A stretch of 43,458 bases of DNA from S012-109 sp964425105 (GCA_964425105.1 CAYRLE010000013.1:1-43458), one strand, 5' to 3'. Shown: positions 17,010 through 25,647, numbered from the stretch's first letter. The notes: generated by a model from the sequence alone, not told the origin. Translations and numbers: made by a program.

Positions 17010-17159
17010 CTTCATCCTCGTTGCTTGCAAAGGAACCCCCCCTCTTTTTTCAAAGGGTGGCGTCCCCGATCAATCTGTCTCTGTGATAGTCGCGATTCCC
17101 TGTGCGATAAAAGGGGGGGAGATGCGCCCAGGGAACAGCGGAAGGGCAATTGTACATGA

Positions 17160-17918
17160 TTACGCCCCTTCTTCCTCCATCCAGATGAGGGTCGCCATGC
17201 GGCCGGTCGGGCCATCGCGGCGGTAGGAAAAAAACTCCCTCTCTTCGTGCCAGGTGCAGCGGCCACCGCCGTAGACCCGATGCACACCGCAGGCAGCGAG
17301 GCGCTGGCGCGCCAGGGCATAGAGATCGGCATGCCAGCGTCCCGCAACCCCGGGGACGAAGGCTGCGGCCGCCGCCGGATCATGAGCGACGAAGGCCTGG
17401 CGCACTTCCTCCCCCACCACAAAGGCCGCCGGGCCGATGGCCGGTCCCAGCCAGGCAAGAAATTCATCCCCTGCCACCGCCAGTGTCGCCAGGGCCTGCT
17501 CGACGATCCCGGCCGCCAGCCCGCGCCAGCCGCAATGGAGGGCTGCCACGCTGTAGCCATGCCGGTCACAGAGCAGCAGCGGCAGGCAATCCGCCGTCAG
17601 CACGGCGCACACCACGCCGGGGTCACGGGCAAAAGCGCCGTCCGCGCTGACGCCTGCCGCCGCTTGGGCAGCATCCACCAGCACCGTGCCATGAACCTGT
17701 TGCAGCCAAAGGGGCTGCGCCGGCAGGCCAGCCAGATGGCGCAGCCGCTGGCGGTTGACGACGACTGCCGCCGGATCATCGCCCACGTGACAGGCAAGAT
17801 TGAGGGAATCATAGGGCGGGCGGCTGCAACCGCCGCCGCGGCAAGTGCTCAAGGCCCGCACCCGGAAGGGCGCCGGCCAGGCAGGAGTCAGGCAGGACAG
17901 TGCTTCATGTGCGTTCAT
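17160..17918 (-). CDS. pgeF: multicopper-oxidase-like laccase-domain protein / purine nucleoside phosphorylase
   Basis: A 252-residue YfiH/PgeF family protein. Members were first called polyphenol oxidases. Family work describes adenosine phosphorylase/deaminase activity and, in E. coli, editing of misincorporated L-Ser in peptidoglycan precursors. The zinc ligands are visible: His in QQVHG, Cys in TADCLPLL, and His in HCGWRGLAAG. The ATG at 17918 (MNAHEAL) overlaps the 3' end of rluD by 14 bp. The rluD-pgeF order is conserved in gammaproteobacteria. Confidence 0.93.
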   Translation of the reverse strand: MNAHEALSCLTPAWPAPFRVRALSTCRGGGCSRPPYDSLNLACHVGDDPAAVVVNRQRLRHLAGLPAQPLWLQQVHGTVLVDAAQAAAGVSADGAFARDPGVVCAVLTADCLPLLLCDRHGYSVAALHCGWRGLAAGIVEQALATLAVAGDEFLAWLGPAIGPAAFVVGEEVRQAFVAHDPAAAAAFVPGVAGRWHADLYALARQRLAACGVHRVYGGGRCTWHEEREFFSYRRDGPTGRMATLIWMEEEGA

Positions 17919-18888
17919 CGCCCTGCTCCGCATCGCTGCGCAGCGCCGCCAGCAGCCGCGTCATATCGTCCGGCACAGGCACCTCCCAAGCGAGACGCTC
18001 GCCACTGCCGGGATGCTCGATGCTGAGGCTGGCGGCATGCAGCGCCTGGCGCCGGAAGCCGCGCAGCACCGCCTCCAGCTGCGGGGGACAGGCCGGCGGC
18101 AGGCGCAGGCGGCCGCCGTAGACGGGATCCCCCACCAGGGGCGAACGGATGTGGGCCATGTGCACGCGGATCTGGTGGGTGCGGCCGGTTTCCAGCATCA
18201 CCCTGATATAGGTGTGGGCACGAAAACGCTCCAGCACCCGGTAATGGGTCAGCGCTTCGCGGCCGTCCTCGCGCACCGCCATCCGGGTGCGCTGCACCCG
18301 GTGGCGGCCGATGGGCGCCGTGATGCTGCCGCCGGCGGTCATCACGCCGTTGACCACGGCCCGGTATTCGCGCTGGAAACTGCGCGCCTGGATCTGCGCC
18401 GTGAGACTGTGCTGGGCGCTGAGGGTGCGGGCCACCACCAGCAGCCCGCTGGTGTCCTTGTCGAGACGGTGGACGATGCCGGCGCGGGGCACTGCCGCCA
18501 ACTCGGGGGCATGATGCAGCAGGGCGTTGAGCAGTGTCCCCTCGCGGTTGCCGGCGCCGGGATGCACCACCAGTCCCGCTGGCTTGTTGATGACCAGCAG
18601 GACCTCATCCTGGTAGACGATGTCCAGGGGAATGGCCTCGGCCTGAGAACTCGTCTCCGCCTGCAACTCGGCGCAGATCACCACTGTTTCACCGCCACGC
18701 ACCTTGTCGCGGGGCCGCGGCCTCTCGCCATCGACGAGCACCTGTCCCTCGCGGATCCACTGTTGCAGGCGGGCCCGCGAGAAATCAGGAAACAGGCAGG
18801 CGAGCGCCTTGTCGACCCGCTGCCCGGCCAGGGCCTCGGGAATCTGTCCGTTGAGCCGCTGCAGCGGCAGTGCTTCAGGTTCGCTCAT
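17905..18888 (-). CDS. rluD: 23S rRNA pseudouridine synthase RluD
   Basis: A 327-residue enzyme that makes pseudouridines 1911, 1915 and 1917 in helix 69 of 23S rRNA. An S4 RNA-binding domain covers about residues 23-75. The catalytic domain has NKPAGLVVHPG and the catalytic motif HRLDKDTSG with Asp143. Length and order match E. coli RluD (326). The ATG at 18888 (MSEPEA) is preferred over 18909. It is divergent from the bamD-like gene, the place where bamD itself lies in E. coli. Confidence 0.95.
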   Translation of the reverse strand: MSEPEALPLQRLNGQIPEALAGQRVDKALACLFPDFSRARLQQWIREGQVLVDGERPRPRDKVRGGETVVICAELQAETSSQAEAIPLDIVYQDEVLLVINKPAGLVVHPGAGNREGTLLNALLHHAPELAAVPRAGIVHRLDKDTSGLLVVARTLSAQHSLTAQIQARSFQREYRAVVNGVMTAGGSITAPIGRHRVQRTRMAVREDGREALTHYRVLERFRAHTYIRVMLETGRTHQIRVHMAHIRSPLVGDPVYGGRLRLPPACPPQLEAVLRGFRRQALHAASLSIEHPGSGERLAWEVPVPDDMTRLLAALRSDAEQGDERT

Positions 18889-19011
18889 GGCATATTTTGT
18901 CTTTGGCAATGAATCTGTTCATAATGGCGCTAAAGGTTGCGGCACTGCCTGGGATGACGAGGAACCCTGCCGTGGCAGGTCAAGCAACGATGCCCAGGAG
19001 AGCCGGCAGAC

Positions 19012-20202
19012 ATGACTCCATCGATCAAAACAGTCATCTTAACATCCTTGATCCTGTTGCTGCTGGCCTCCTGCGCCACATCCCGGCAATCTCCACCGCC
19101 CGCTGGCGACGACCCCGGCAAGCAACTGTACGATGCCGGCCGGGCGGCCCTCCTGGAACGGGACTACCCGCAAGCCATCGACCGTTTCCGCACCCTGGTG
19201 GCATTGCATCCCGATACTGCATTCACTCCCCAGGCGCGCATGGAACTGGCCTACAGCTACTACAAGCTCGGTGACGCCCTGTCCGCTATCGCCGCTGCGG
19301 AACGCTTCATCCGCGATTACCCGAACCACCCCACTGTCGACTACCTTTATTATCTGAGGGGACTGGCCGCCTATGAACACAGCATTGCCTTTCTGGAACA
19401 GCAGGCCCAGGAGGATGAACCGGCGACGCCCCCCCTGGCAGCGCTGACGCTGCAGTATTTCAACACCCTCATCGAGCGTTTTCCCGCCAGCAAGTACAGC
19501 GCAGATGCCCGCTCACGGCTGGCCCATCTGCAGGACGGACTTGCGCGCATCGAAGTGCAACGGGCAAAGCGCGCCCTGGCACGAGGGGATTATGCCAGTG
19601 CCAGCCTCCATGCCCGGGCAGTAATGGAAAAATATCCCGAGTCCCTCCACAGCCGGCAAGCCGCGGCGCTGGCCGATATGAGCAGCCGGGCATTGCAGCC
19701 GTCCGCGGCGGCGGCCGGCGCATTGCTGGACAGCACTGCTGCGGACAGCGCCAACACCCCGCCCCCGCCGAGCGATGATCATCCGCCCGCCCGGACCAGC
19801 AGGCCACCGCAGAAACCGCTGGCGCCCATGGCCGAGACCCGCGCCGCGGAAGTCGCCATACGGCAGCAGACCGCTGATGACGGCCCCCATGGGGAAGACT
19901 GGCTGCTGGCACAGGAGGCCAACGCCTTCACCTTGCAACTGCTGGGCACCGGCAAGCGCCAGGCCCTGCTGGCATTCATCGAGCGTCACGCATTGCGGGA
20001 CCAGGCCGCCTATTTCTCCACCGAACGTGAAGGCCGTCCCTGGTATACCCTGGTCTACGGCATCTATCCGGACCGTCGCTCGGCGCAGGCCGCAGCCGCG
20101 GCGCTGGCCGAGAAGCTGCGCGCCCTGCATCCGTGGACACGCAGCCTGGGCAGTATCCAGGCTGTCATCCGCGCTGCCCGTCAGGCGGCAGCGCGCCCCT
20201 GA
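19012..20202 (+). CDS. BamD paralogue fused to a C-terminal SPOR domain
   Basis: A 396-residue lipoprotein (lipobox LLAS-Cys21). Residues of about 38-215 are a BamD-type TPR domain, clearly paralogous to the bamD next door: YDAGRAALLERDYPQAI, MELAYSYYKLGDALSAIAAAERFI and YYLRGLA all have counterparts at equal spacing. A Pro/Ala/Ser-rich linker (about 225-300) leads to a SPOR domain at about 306-385, of the DamX type: FTLQLLG, then AAYFSTEREGRPWYTLVYG, then the end. SPOR domains bind glycan strands stripped of peptides at the division septum. The protein may thus bring BamD-like activity or binding to the septum; that is inference. It stands between rluD and bamD. Confidence 0.9.
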   Translation: MTPSIKTVILTSLILLLLASCATSRQSPPPAGDDPGKQLYDAGRAALLERDYPQAIDRFRTLVALHPDTAFTPQARMELAYSYYKLGDALSAIAAAERFIRDYPNHPTVDYLYYLRGLAAYEHSIAFLEQQAQEDEPATPPLAALTLQYFNTLIERFPASKYSADARSRLAHLQDGLARIEVQRAKRALARGDYASASLHARAVMEKYPESLHSRQAAALADMSSRALQPSAAAAGALLDSTAADSANTPPPPSDDHPPARTSRPPQKPLAPMAETRAAEVAIRQQTADDGPHGEDWLLAQEANAFTLQLLGTGKRQALLAFIERHALRDQAAYFSTEREGRPWYTLVYGIYPDRRSAQAAAAALAEKLRALHPWTRSLGSIQAVIRAARQAAARP

Positions 20203-20230
20203 CGGAGGCCCGCAGTGAGGCAAAATCGTC

Positions 20231-20236
20231 TATAAT
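20231..20236 (+). promoter_or_regulatory. possible -10 box of bamD
   Basis: A perfect TATAAT lies 28 bp before the bamD ATG in the 61-bp gap after the BamD-SPOR gene. No good -35 box is seen at 16-18 bp upstream, so the call is weak. Confidence 0.35.
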
Positions 20237-20263
20237 GACGCTTTTTCACGAGCGCCCCGAGCC

Positions 20264-21013
20264 ATGCCAAAACTGCCTGTCATTCTCTTGCTGCTGAGCA
20301 CTCTGCTGGGCGGCTGCGCCACCCGTGACAAGACCCAGGAAGACTTGAGCAGCGCCGCCATCCTCTATCAGGAGGGCAAGGTGGCGCTGGAGGGTGGCTA
20401 TTATGAAACCGCCATCGAAAAATTCGAGCAACTGGAGGCGCGTTACCCCTTCGGCGAATATGCCCAGCAGGCGCAGCTGGACATGGCCTATGCCTACTAC
20501 AAGTCCGACAACCCGGCATCGGCCGTAGCCGCAGCGGAACGTTTCCTCAGGACCTATCCCCGCCACCCCCACGCAGACTATGCCTATTACATCCGCGGTC
20601 TGGCCAATTTTGACGTGGGCAGGGACTCCATCGACAAACTGCTGCAGGAGGACCCGGCGCGCCGCGACCCGCGCCCGGCGCGGGATGCCTTCCGCTACTT
20701 CGCGGAACTGGTGGAACGCTACCCGGACAGTCCTTATGCCGTGGATGCCATGCAGCGCATGATCTATCTGCGCAATTTCCTGGCGCGCCACGAGCTGCAT
20801 GTGGCCAGATTCTATATGCTGCGCGGCGCCTACGTCGCCGCCCTCAACCGCGCCAAAAACGTGCTGGAGACCTACTATCAGACCACGGCCACGCCGCAGG
20901 CCCTGGGCCTCATGATCGAGGCCTACGACAAGCTGGGACTGAAACAGCTGGCGGCAGAAACCCGTCAGGTACTGGAACTGAATTATCCCGATCAGCTGCA
21001 GAAGGGGACATAA
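20264..21013 (+). CDS. bamD: outer-membrane assembly lipoprotein BamD
   Basis: A 249-residue lipoprotein (E. coli BamD has 245), anchored to the inner face of the outer membrane at Cys18 (lipobox LLGGC). It is the essential non-barrel subunit of the Bam complex and binds BamA and substrate signals. Five TPR-like repeats are visible: KVALEGGYYETAIEKF, LDMAYAYYKSDNPASAV, the long middle insert with YYIRGLANF, FRYFAELVERYPDS, and ARFYMLRGAYVAALNRA. Residues match standard BamD throughout, so this copy is the housekeeping one. The nitroreductase gene follows after 3 bp. Confidence 0.96.
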   Translation: MPKLPVILLLLSTLLGGCATRDKTQEDLSSAAILYQEGKVALEGGYYETAIEKFEQLEARYPFGEYAQQAQLDMAYAYYKSDNPASAVAAAERFLRTYPRHPHADYAYYIRGLANFDVGRDSIDKLLQEDPARRDPRPARDAFRYFAELVERYPDSPYAVDAMQRMIYLRNFLARHELHVARFYMLRGAYVAALNRAKNVLETYYQTTATPQALGLMIEAYDKLGLKQLAAETRQVLELNYPDQLQKGT

Positions 21014-21016
21014 GCC

Positions 21017-21544
21017 ATGTGGGACTTCTTCGAAACGGTGCGCCATCGCCACTCCATCCGCAGTTACCGCAGCAACCTGCCGGTGGAGGCGGACAAACTG
21101 CACGCCATCCTGGAAATGGCCTGTGCCGCCCCCTCTGCCGGTGACCTGCAGTCCTACCGGATCTTCGTGGTCAACGAGGCTAGCACACGGGCGGCGCTGC
21201 GCCAGGCGGCCGGGGACCAGGAGTTCATCTCACAGGCGCCGGTGTGTCTGGTGTACTGTGCCGACACCCAGCGCGCGGCCGCGCGCTTCGGCCTGCGCGG
21301 GGAACGGCTCTATGCCCTCCAGGATGCCACCATCGCCGCCGCCTACAGCCAGCTGGCCATCGTGGCCGCCGGCATGGCCTCCACCTGGGTGGGCGAATTC
21401 GACGAGGCGGCGGTGGGCGAGCTCCTGCATCTGGAGCAGGACCTGCTGCCCATCGCCCTGCTCAGCGTGGGCTATCCCGCCGAACTGCCGGTGCCGACAC
21501 CGCGCCGGCGCCTGGACGAGGTGGTCCGGCACTTTCCAGACTGA
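21017..21544 (+). CDS. nitroreductase-family FMN protein
   Basis: A 175-residue protein with a typical nitroreductase fold: RHSIRSY near the start (flavin phosphate contact), the APSAGDLQ segment, and the C-terminal GYPAELP.P..RR block. The family uses FMN and NAD(P)H to reduce nitro groups, quinones or other substrates. This one is short and its substrate is unknown. It starts 3 bp after bamD and may be cotranscribed with it, but no functional link is evident. It converges on glnB with a 21-bp gap. Confidence 0.9.
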   Translation: MWDFFETVRHRHSIRSYRSNLPVEADKLHAILEMACAAPSAGDLQSYRIFVVNEASTRAALRQAAGDQEFISQAPVCLVYCADTQRAAARFGLRGERLYALQDATIAAAYSQLAIVAAGMASTWVGEFDEAAVGELLHLEQDLLPIALLSVGYPAELPVPTPRRRLDEVVRHFPD

Positions 21545-21565
21545 GCCCCGTCAAGCCCTGACACC

Positions 21566-21904
21566 TCATAAGGCGTCGCGATTCTCCTCGCCGGTGCGTA
21601 TCCGCACCACACGCTGCACATCGGTGACGAAGATCTTGCCGTCGCCGATCTTGCCGGTGCGGGCCGCCGAGGTAATGGCCTCGACGCAGGCATCCAGCTT
21701 GTCCTCAGGGATTGCCACCTCGATCTTCACCTTGGGCAGGAAATCCACCACGTACTCCGCGCCGCGATAGAGTTCGGTATGCCCCTTTTGCCTGCCGAAA
21801 CCCTTGACCTCCAGCACGGTCATGCCGGTAATGCCGATTTCCGACAGCGCCTCGCGCACGTCATCCAGCTTGAAGGGTTTGATCACCGCTTCCACTTTCT
21901 TCAT
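21566..21904 (-). CDS. glnB: nitrogen regulatory protein P-II
   Basis: A 112-residue trimeric signal protein. It senses 2-oxoglutarate and ATP/ADP and reports nitrogen and energy status to enzymes such as NtrB, GlnE and others. The sequence is close to E. coli GlnB: IKPFKLDDVREAL, VKGFGRQKGHTELYRGAEY with the uridylylation site Tyr51 in the T-loop, and the B-loop RTGKIGDGKIFV. The ATG at 21904 (MKKVEA) is the standard start; the frame is open upstream to 22006 and includes another ATG at 21919. No amtB lies beside it, which favours GlnB over GlnK. It lies just after nadE, transcribed the same way, with a 109-bp gap holding an inverted repeat. Confidence 0.95.
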   Translation of the reverse strand: MKKVEAVIKPFKLDDVREALSEIGITGMTVLEVKGFGRQKGHTELYRGAEYVVDFLPKVKIEVAIPEDKLDACVEAITSAARTGKIGDGKIFVTDVQRVVRIRTGEENRDAL

Positions 21905-21969
21905 CGTTGGTTTCTCCATTGGGTCGTTGGTTCTTTTTCTACGCCACACTGTTGAGGAGCGATAAGTAA

Positions 21970-22016
21970 TGAGTGATGAGTGATGCAAACAACTTCCTAT
22001 CTTCACTCATCACTCA
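21970..22016. repeat. 13-bp inverted repeat built from GTGATGA units
   Basis: Arms TGAGTGATGAGTG (21970-21982) and CACTCATCACTCA (22004-22016) are perfect complements around a 21-nt loop. The right arm includes the nadE stop codon (22014-22016). It could be a stem between nadE and glnB, or an inverted pair of the heptamer seen at 15306. No T-run follows on the minus strand. Confidence 0.75.
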
Positions 22017-23651
22017 CTCCATCCAATCTCGCCACCCCGAAGTGATGGGATAACGCCGGTCGCGGCCAAAGGCGCGTCGGGTGATACGCACCCCGGGCGG
22101 CGCCTGGCGGCGCTTGTATTCGTTGCGGTTCACCATGGCCACCACGCGTCCCACTGTCTCCCGCGGGTAACCGGCCGCCACGATTTCGGTGGGACTGCGG
22201 TCCTGCTCGATATACATTTCCAGGATCGGATCCAGGATTTCATAGGGCGGCAGGGAATCCTCATCCTTCTGACCGGGCGCCAGTTCCGCAGAGGGCGGCC
22301 GCTCCAGGACCCGTTGCGGAATGACCGCAGCGATCCCGTTGCGGTAGTGGGCCAGGCGGTACACCATGGTCTTGGGCACATCCTTGATGGGTGCAAAGCC
22401 GCCCGCCATGTCGCCATAGAGCGTCGCATAACCCACTGCCAGTTCGCTCTTGTTGCCAGTGGTCAGCACCATTTTGTGCTTCTTGTTGGAGATGGCCATG
22501 AGGATGATACCACGGCAGCGGGCCTGGATATTTTCCTCGGTGGTGTCGAAGGGCGCGCCGGCGAACTCCTCCTCGAGGGCACCGAGAAAGGCCTGAAAGG
22601 GCGGCTCGATGGAAATGACCTGATGTGCCACCCCCAGTGCCTCGCATTGGGCACGGGCATCATCCACGCTCATTTGGGCGGTGTAACGGGAGGGCATCAT
22701 CACCGCCTCCACCCGTTGCGCACCGATGGCATCCACGGCAATGGCCAGGGTCAGCGCCGAATCGATGCCGCCGGAAAGGCCGATCACCACACCCGGAAAG
22801 CGGTTCTTTTCGATATAGTCGCGCACCCCAAGGACGATGGTCTGGTAGATCTCCGCCTCCAGCGGCGGCAGCTGGGCCACCTCAGCGGCACAGGGCGTCA
22901 CGCCCACCGCGGCATCATAGTCGAAATCCACCGGGATCAGTTCTTCCCGCAGCGCCGCTGCGCGCTGGGTAAGGCGGCCGTCGGCGGCCATGACAAAGGA
23001 CTCGCCATCGAAAACCAGTTCGTCCTGACCACCCACCAGATTGACATAGGCCAGCGGCACCCGGCATTCCCGTACCCGCTGGGACACCACCTCCTCCCGT
23101 TCGCGGCCCTTGTCGATGTGATAGGGCGAGGCGTTGAGATTGATCACCAGACGGGCGCCGGCCGCCACCGCCGCCGCCACCGGCTCGGGCTGCCAGACAT
23201 CCTCGCAGATGGTGATACCCACCGGCACCCCCTTGAGGTCCACCACCAGAGGGGCGCTGCCGGCCGTGAAATAGCGCTTCTCGTCGAATACGCTGTAGTT
23301 GGGCAGCAGATGTTTGTCATAGCGGGCGGCCAGCCGGCCGTCACGGAGCAGACAGGCGGCATTGTACATGGCGCGCCCCTCCTTGAAGGGCAGCCCGAGC
23401 AGCACGTCGATGCCGCTGAGGCGCCGACACAGGCCCTGCAGAGTCTGCAGGGCCTGCTCCGCAAAGGCGGGGCGCAACAGCAGATCCTCCGGCGGATAAC
23501 CGGTCAGCGCCAACTCCGGAAAGACGATGCAGTCGGCGCCCAACTCGTCGCGCGCCCGGCCCACGGCCGCAACGATACGCTCGGCGTTGCCGGCGATATC
23601 ACCCACCATAAAATCAAGCTGGGCCATGACGATGCGCAGTCGTGTGGTCAC
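22014..23651 (-). CDS. nadE: glutamine-dependent NAD+ synthetase
   Basis: A 545-residue two-domain enzyme that amidates deamido-NAD to NAD+ using glutamine and ATP. The N-terminal nitrilase-like glutaminase has the triad Glu46 (FPELALTG), Lys113 (YDKHLLPN) and Cys149 (ITICEDVW). The C-terminal synthetase has the PP-loop GLSGGIDSALT at about residue 292 and the LTTGNKSELAVGYATLYGD motif. The length fits the shorter bacterial glutamine-dependent class (about 540). Its last codons run into the GTGATG-type repeat, so the extreme C-terminus may vary between strains. glnB is the next gene downstream. Confidence 0.96.
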   Translation of the reverse strand: MTTRLRIVMAQLDFMVGDIAGNAERIVAAVGRARDELGADCIVFPELALTGYPPEDLLLRPAFAEQALQTLQGLCRRLSGIDVLLGLPFKEGRAMYNAACLLRDGRLAARYDKHLLPNYSVFDEKRYFTAGSAPLVVDLKGVPVGITICEDVWQPEPVAAAVAAGARLVINLNASPYHIDKGREREEVVSQRVRECRVPLAYVNLVGGQDELVFDGESFVMAADGRLTQRAAALREELIPVDFDYDAAVGVTPCAAEVAQLPPLEAEIYQTIVLGVRDYIEKNRFPGVVIGLSGGIDSALTLAIAVDAIGAQRVEAVMMPSRYTAQMSVDDARAQCEALGVAHQVISIEPPFQAFLGALEEEFAGAPFDTTEENIQARCRGIILMAISNKKHKMVLTTGNKSELAVGYATLYGDMAGGFAPIKDVPKTMVYRLAHYRNGIAAVIPQRVLERPPSAELAPGQKDEDSLPPYEILDPILEMYIEQDRSPTEIVAAGYPRETVGRVVAMVNRNEYKRRQAPPGVRITRRAFGRDRRYPITSGWRDWME

Positions 23652-23784
23652 GGCGCGGGGATTTCTCTTCCTGGATACATGGCGGATAACGATAACATCC
23701 GGCGCGGGGTTTCTCTACCCGGAGGCGAGGGGTGAAGGGGTGTGGCCCGACTCTTCGTAGTATGCCACCTGGCGATGTATTCTG

Positions 23785-23888
23785 GTGGGCGGTGCCCACG
23801 ATCCTAATGTAGGGTGGATGAGGTGCGCAGTGCGTAATCCACCATGGTAGGCACTGTCCACCAAATCATGGCAGGGCGCGCAGCGCCC
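23785..23888. repeat. dispersed intergenic repeat with two hairpins
   Basis: The gap between nadE and the GGDEF-EAL gene has a hairpin GTGGGC-GGT-GCCCAC (23785-23799). A segment follows that opens GTAGGGTGGATGAGG at 23809 and reaches GTAATCCACCAT at about 23845. A second hairpin GGGCGC-GCA-GCGCCC lies at 23874-23888. A related sequence lies at 32567-32600 after bepA. Copies of this general kind (GTAGGGTGG...AATCCACCAT) are known to me as non-coding repeats in gammaproteobacterial genomes. Confidence 0.6.
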
Positions 23889-23891
23889 CTC

Positions 23892-23935
23892 AACCCCTTG
23901 TATCTTGTTATCTTGCGCCTTGTATCTTTCCCCTT
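23892..23935. repeat. degenerate TCTTGTA-like tract
   Basis: Repeats of CTTGTAT/CTTGTTAT/CTTGCGC/CTTGTATC spaced by 7-8 bases end at the stop codon of the GGDEF-EAL gene. This resembles the perfect tract at 37-64, which also ends at the stop codon of a leftward gene. Confidence 0.6.
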
Positions 23936-25647
23936 CAGTTCGCCAGGCGCAGGCGACTGGCGCGCACCAGCTCCAGGAATTTTGCGGCAGACACCGGGGG
24001 GCTGAAGTAGTTGCCCTGGGCGAGAAAACAGCCCTTTTCCAGCAGGGCATTCAGTTCCTGGCCATTTTCCACGCCTTCGGCAACGACGCCCAGATGCAGG
24101 CTGCGGGCCATGGCGATGATGGCCGTGGTGATGGCTGCATTGGCGGGATCACGGTCTATGTGGTGGATGAAGGATTTGTCGATCTTGAGGGCATCCACAG
24201 GGAGATGTTTCAAGCAACTGAGGGAAAAGGCCCCGGAACCGAAGTTGTCGATGGAGATGGAGACCCCCATGGATTTCAGCTTGTGGAGGGCAGCGCCATT
24301 GGACTCCGCAGATTCCATCATCAGGCCCTCGTTGAGTTCCACCTCCAGATATCTGGCCTCCATATCATTGTCCGCCAGGGCCTCGCCAATCACCCGCGGC
24401 AGATCCGGGTGGCGCAACTGCCGGGAGGAGAGGTTGACCCCCAGGCGCACGGCGGGCAAACCCGCCTCGCGCCACTGCCGGTGCTGTGCGCAGACGCTCC
24501 TGATGAGCCACTCCCCGATGGGAACGATGAGCCCCGTCTCTTCTGCCACGGAGATGAAATCGCGCGGCACCAGGAGACGTTCGCCATTACCCGGCCGCCA
24601 GCGCAGCAGCACCTCGGCAGCGACCACTTCCTGACTCTGGATGCGAAACTGGGGCTGGTAATACACCACCATTTCGTCGCGCTTCAGGGCATGGTGCAGA
24701 TTACGCTCCATCTGCAGGCGGCGCCGGGCCCGCTCGCCCATAATGGTGAGGTAGAACTGATAATTGTTGCGTCCCTGTTCCTTGGCATGATACATGGCGG
24801 TATCGGCATTCTTTAGCAAGGTCTCTGCATCGCGGCCATGGCCGGGAAACAGGGCGATGCCGATACTGGTGCCCACGAACAACTCATGGTGGTCGAGCAC
24901 GAAGGGCTGCCCCATGACGTGGATGATCTTGCGCGCCACGGCCTCCACATCCTCCATACGCTCCACCCGCTCCTGGATCACGGTGAATTCGTCGCCGCCG
25001 AGACGGGCGATGACGTCGCTGGTGCGCACGCAGCCCTGCAGGCGCTGGGCCACCAGCCGCAACAGGCTGTCGCCCACGTCGTGACCAAGGGTGTCATTGA
25101 TCACCTTGAAGTTGTCCAGGTCGAGGAACATCAGGGCCACGGTCTGGCCATTGCGGCCGGCCCTGAAGAGCGCCTTGTCGAGGAGTTCCCGGAACAGGGT
25201 GCGGTTGGTCAGGCCGGTGAGCTCGTCATAACAGGCGAGCTGCATCAGGTGGTCCTTTTCCCTCTTGTGCTCGATGGCGTAGCGGATGGAGCGGACCAGC
25301 AGAAAACCGTCTCCCTGCCATTTCACCAGAAAGTCCTGAGCGCCGGCCTGCACCACCTGCAGGGCAAGGTTTTCGTCGATGATCTTGCTGAGGGCGACGA
25401 TGGCCGCATGGGGCGCCGTCTCGATGATTGGGGCAATGGCCTCCAGACCGCTGCCGGCGGCCGGCGACACATCCAGCAGCACGGTATCGAAATGATCCTC
25501 GCGCAGACGGCGCAGGCCTTCGGCCAGGCAATCCACATGCTCCAGCTGGAACCTGCCGTTGCCGGCCTCGGCGAGCAACTGGCGCGCCTGACGGGCATCG
25601 GCAGGATCCTTCTCGATCAACAGCACTCTGACAGATTTATATTTCAT
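23935..25647 (-). CDS. response regulator with GGDEF and EAL domains
   Basis: A 570-residue cytosolic c-di-GMP protein with no membrane segment. REC domain 1-125 has the phospho-acceptor Asp59 and the switch Lys109. The GGDEF domain has an intact GGDEF (217-221) and an inhibitory I-site, Arg208-x-x-Asp211, five residues before it, so it should make c-di-GMP with product feedback. The EAL domain starts at about 320 and deviates: EVL in place of EAL at 345-347 and Asp467-Asn468 where DDFGTG has two metal-binding Asp. Asn405, Glu437, Lys488 and Glu524 appear present. I infer a phosphorylation-controlled cyclase with weak or absent phosphodiesterase activity. No partner kinase is adjacent. Confidence 0.93.
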   Translation of the reverse strand: MKYKSVRVLLIEKDPADARQARQLLAEAGNGRFQLEHVDCLAEGLRRLREDHFDTVLLDVSPAAGSGLEAIAPIIETAPHAAIVALSKIIDENLALQVVQAGAQDFLVKWQGDGFLLVRSIRYAIEHKREKDHLMQLACYDELTGLTNRTLFRELLDKALFRAGRNGQTVALMFLDLDNFKVINDTLGHDVGDSLLRLVAQRLQGCVRTSDVIARLGGDEFTVIQERVERMEDVEAVARKIIHVMGQPFVLDHHELFVGTSIGIALFPGHGRDAETLLKNADTAMYHAKEQGRNNYQFYLTIMGERARRRLQMERNLHHALKRDEMVVYYQPQFRIQSQEVVAAEVLLRWRPGNGERLLVPRDFISVAEETGLIVPIGEWLIRSVCAQHRQWREAGLPAVRLGVNLSSRQLRHPDLPRVIGEALADNDMEARYLEVELNEGLMMESAESNGAALHKLKSMGVSISIDNFGSGAFSLSCLKHLPVDALKIDKSFIHHIDRDPANAAITTAIIAMARSLHLGVVAEGVENGQELNALLEKGCFLAQGNYFSPPVSAAKFLELVRASRLRLAN

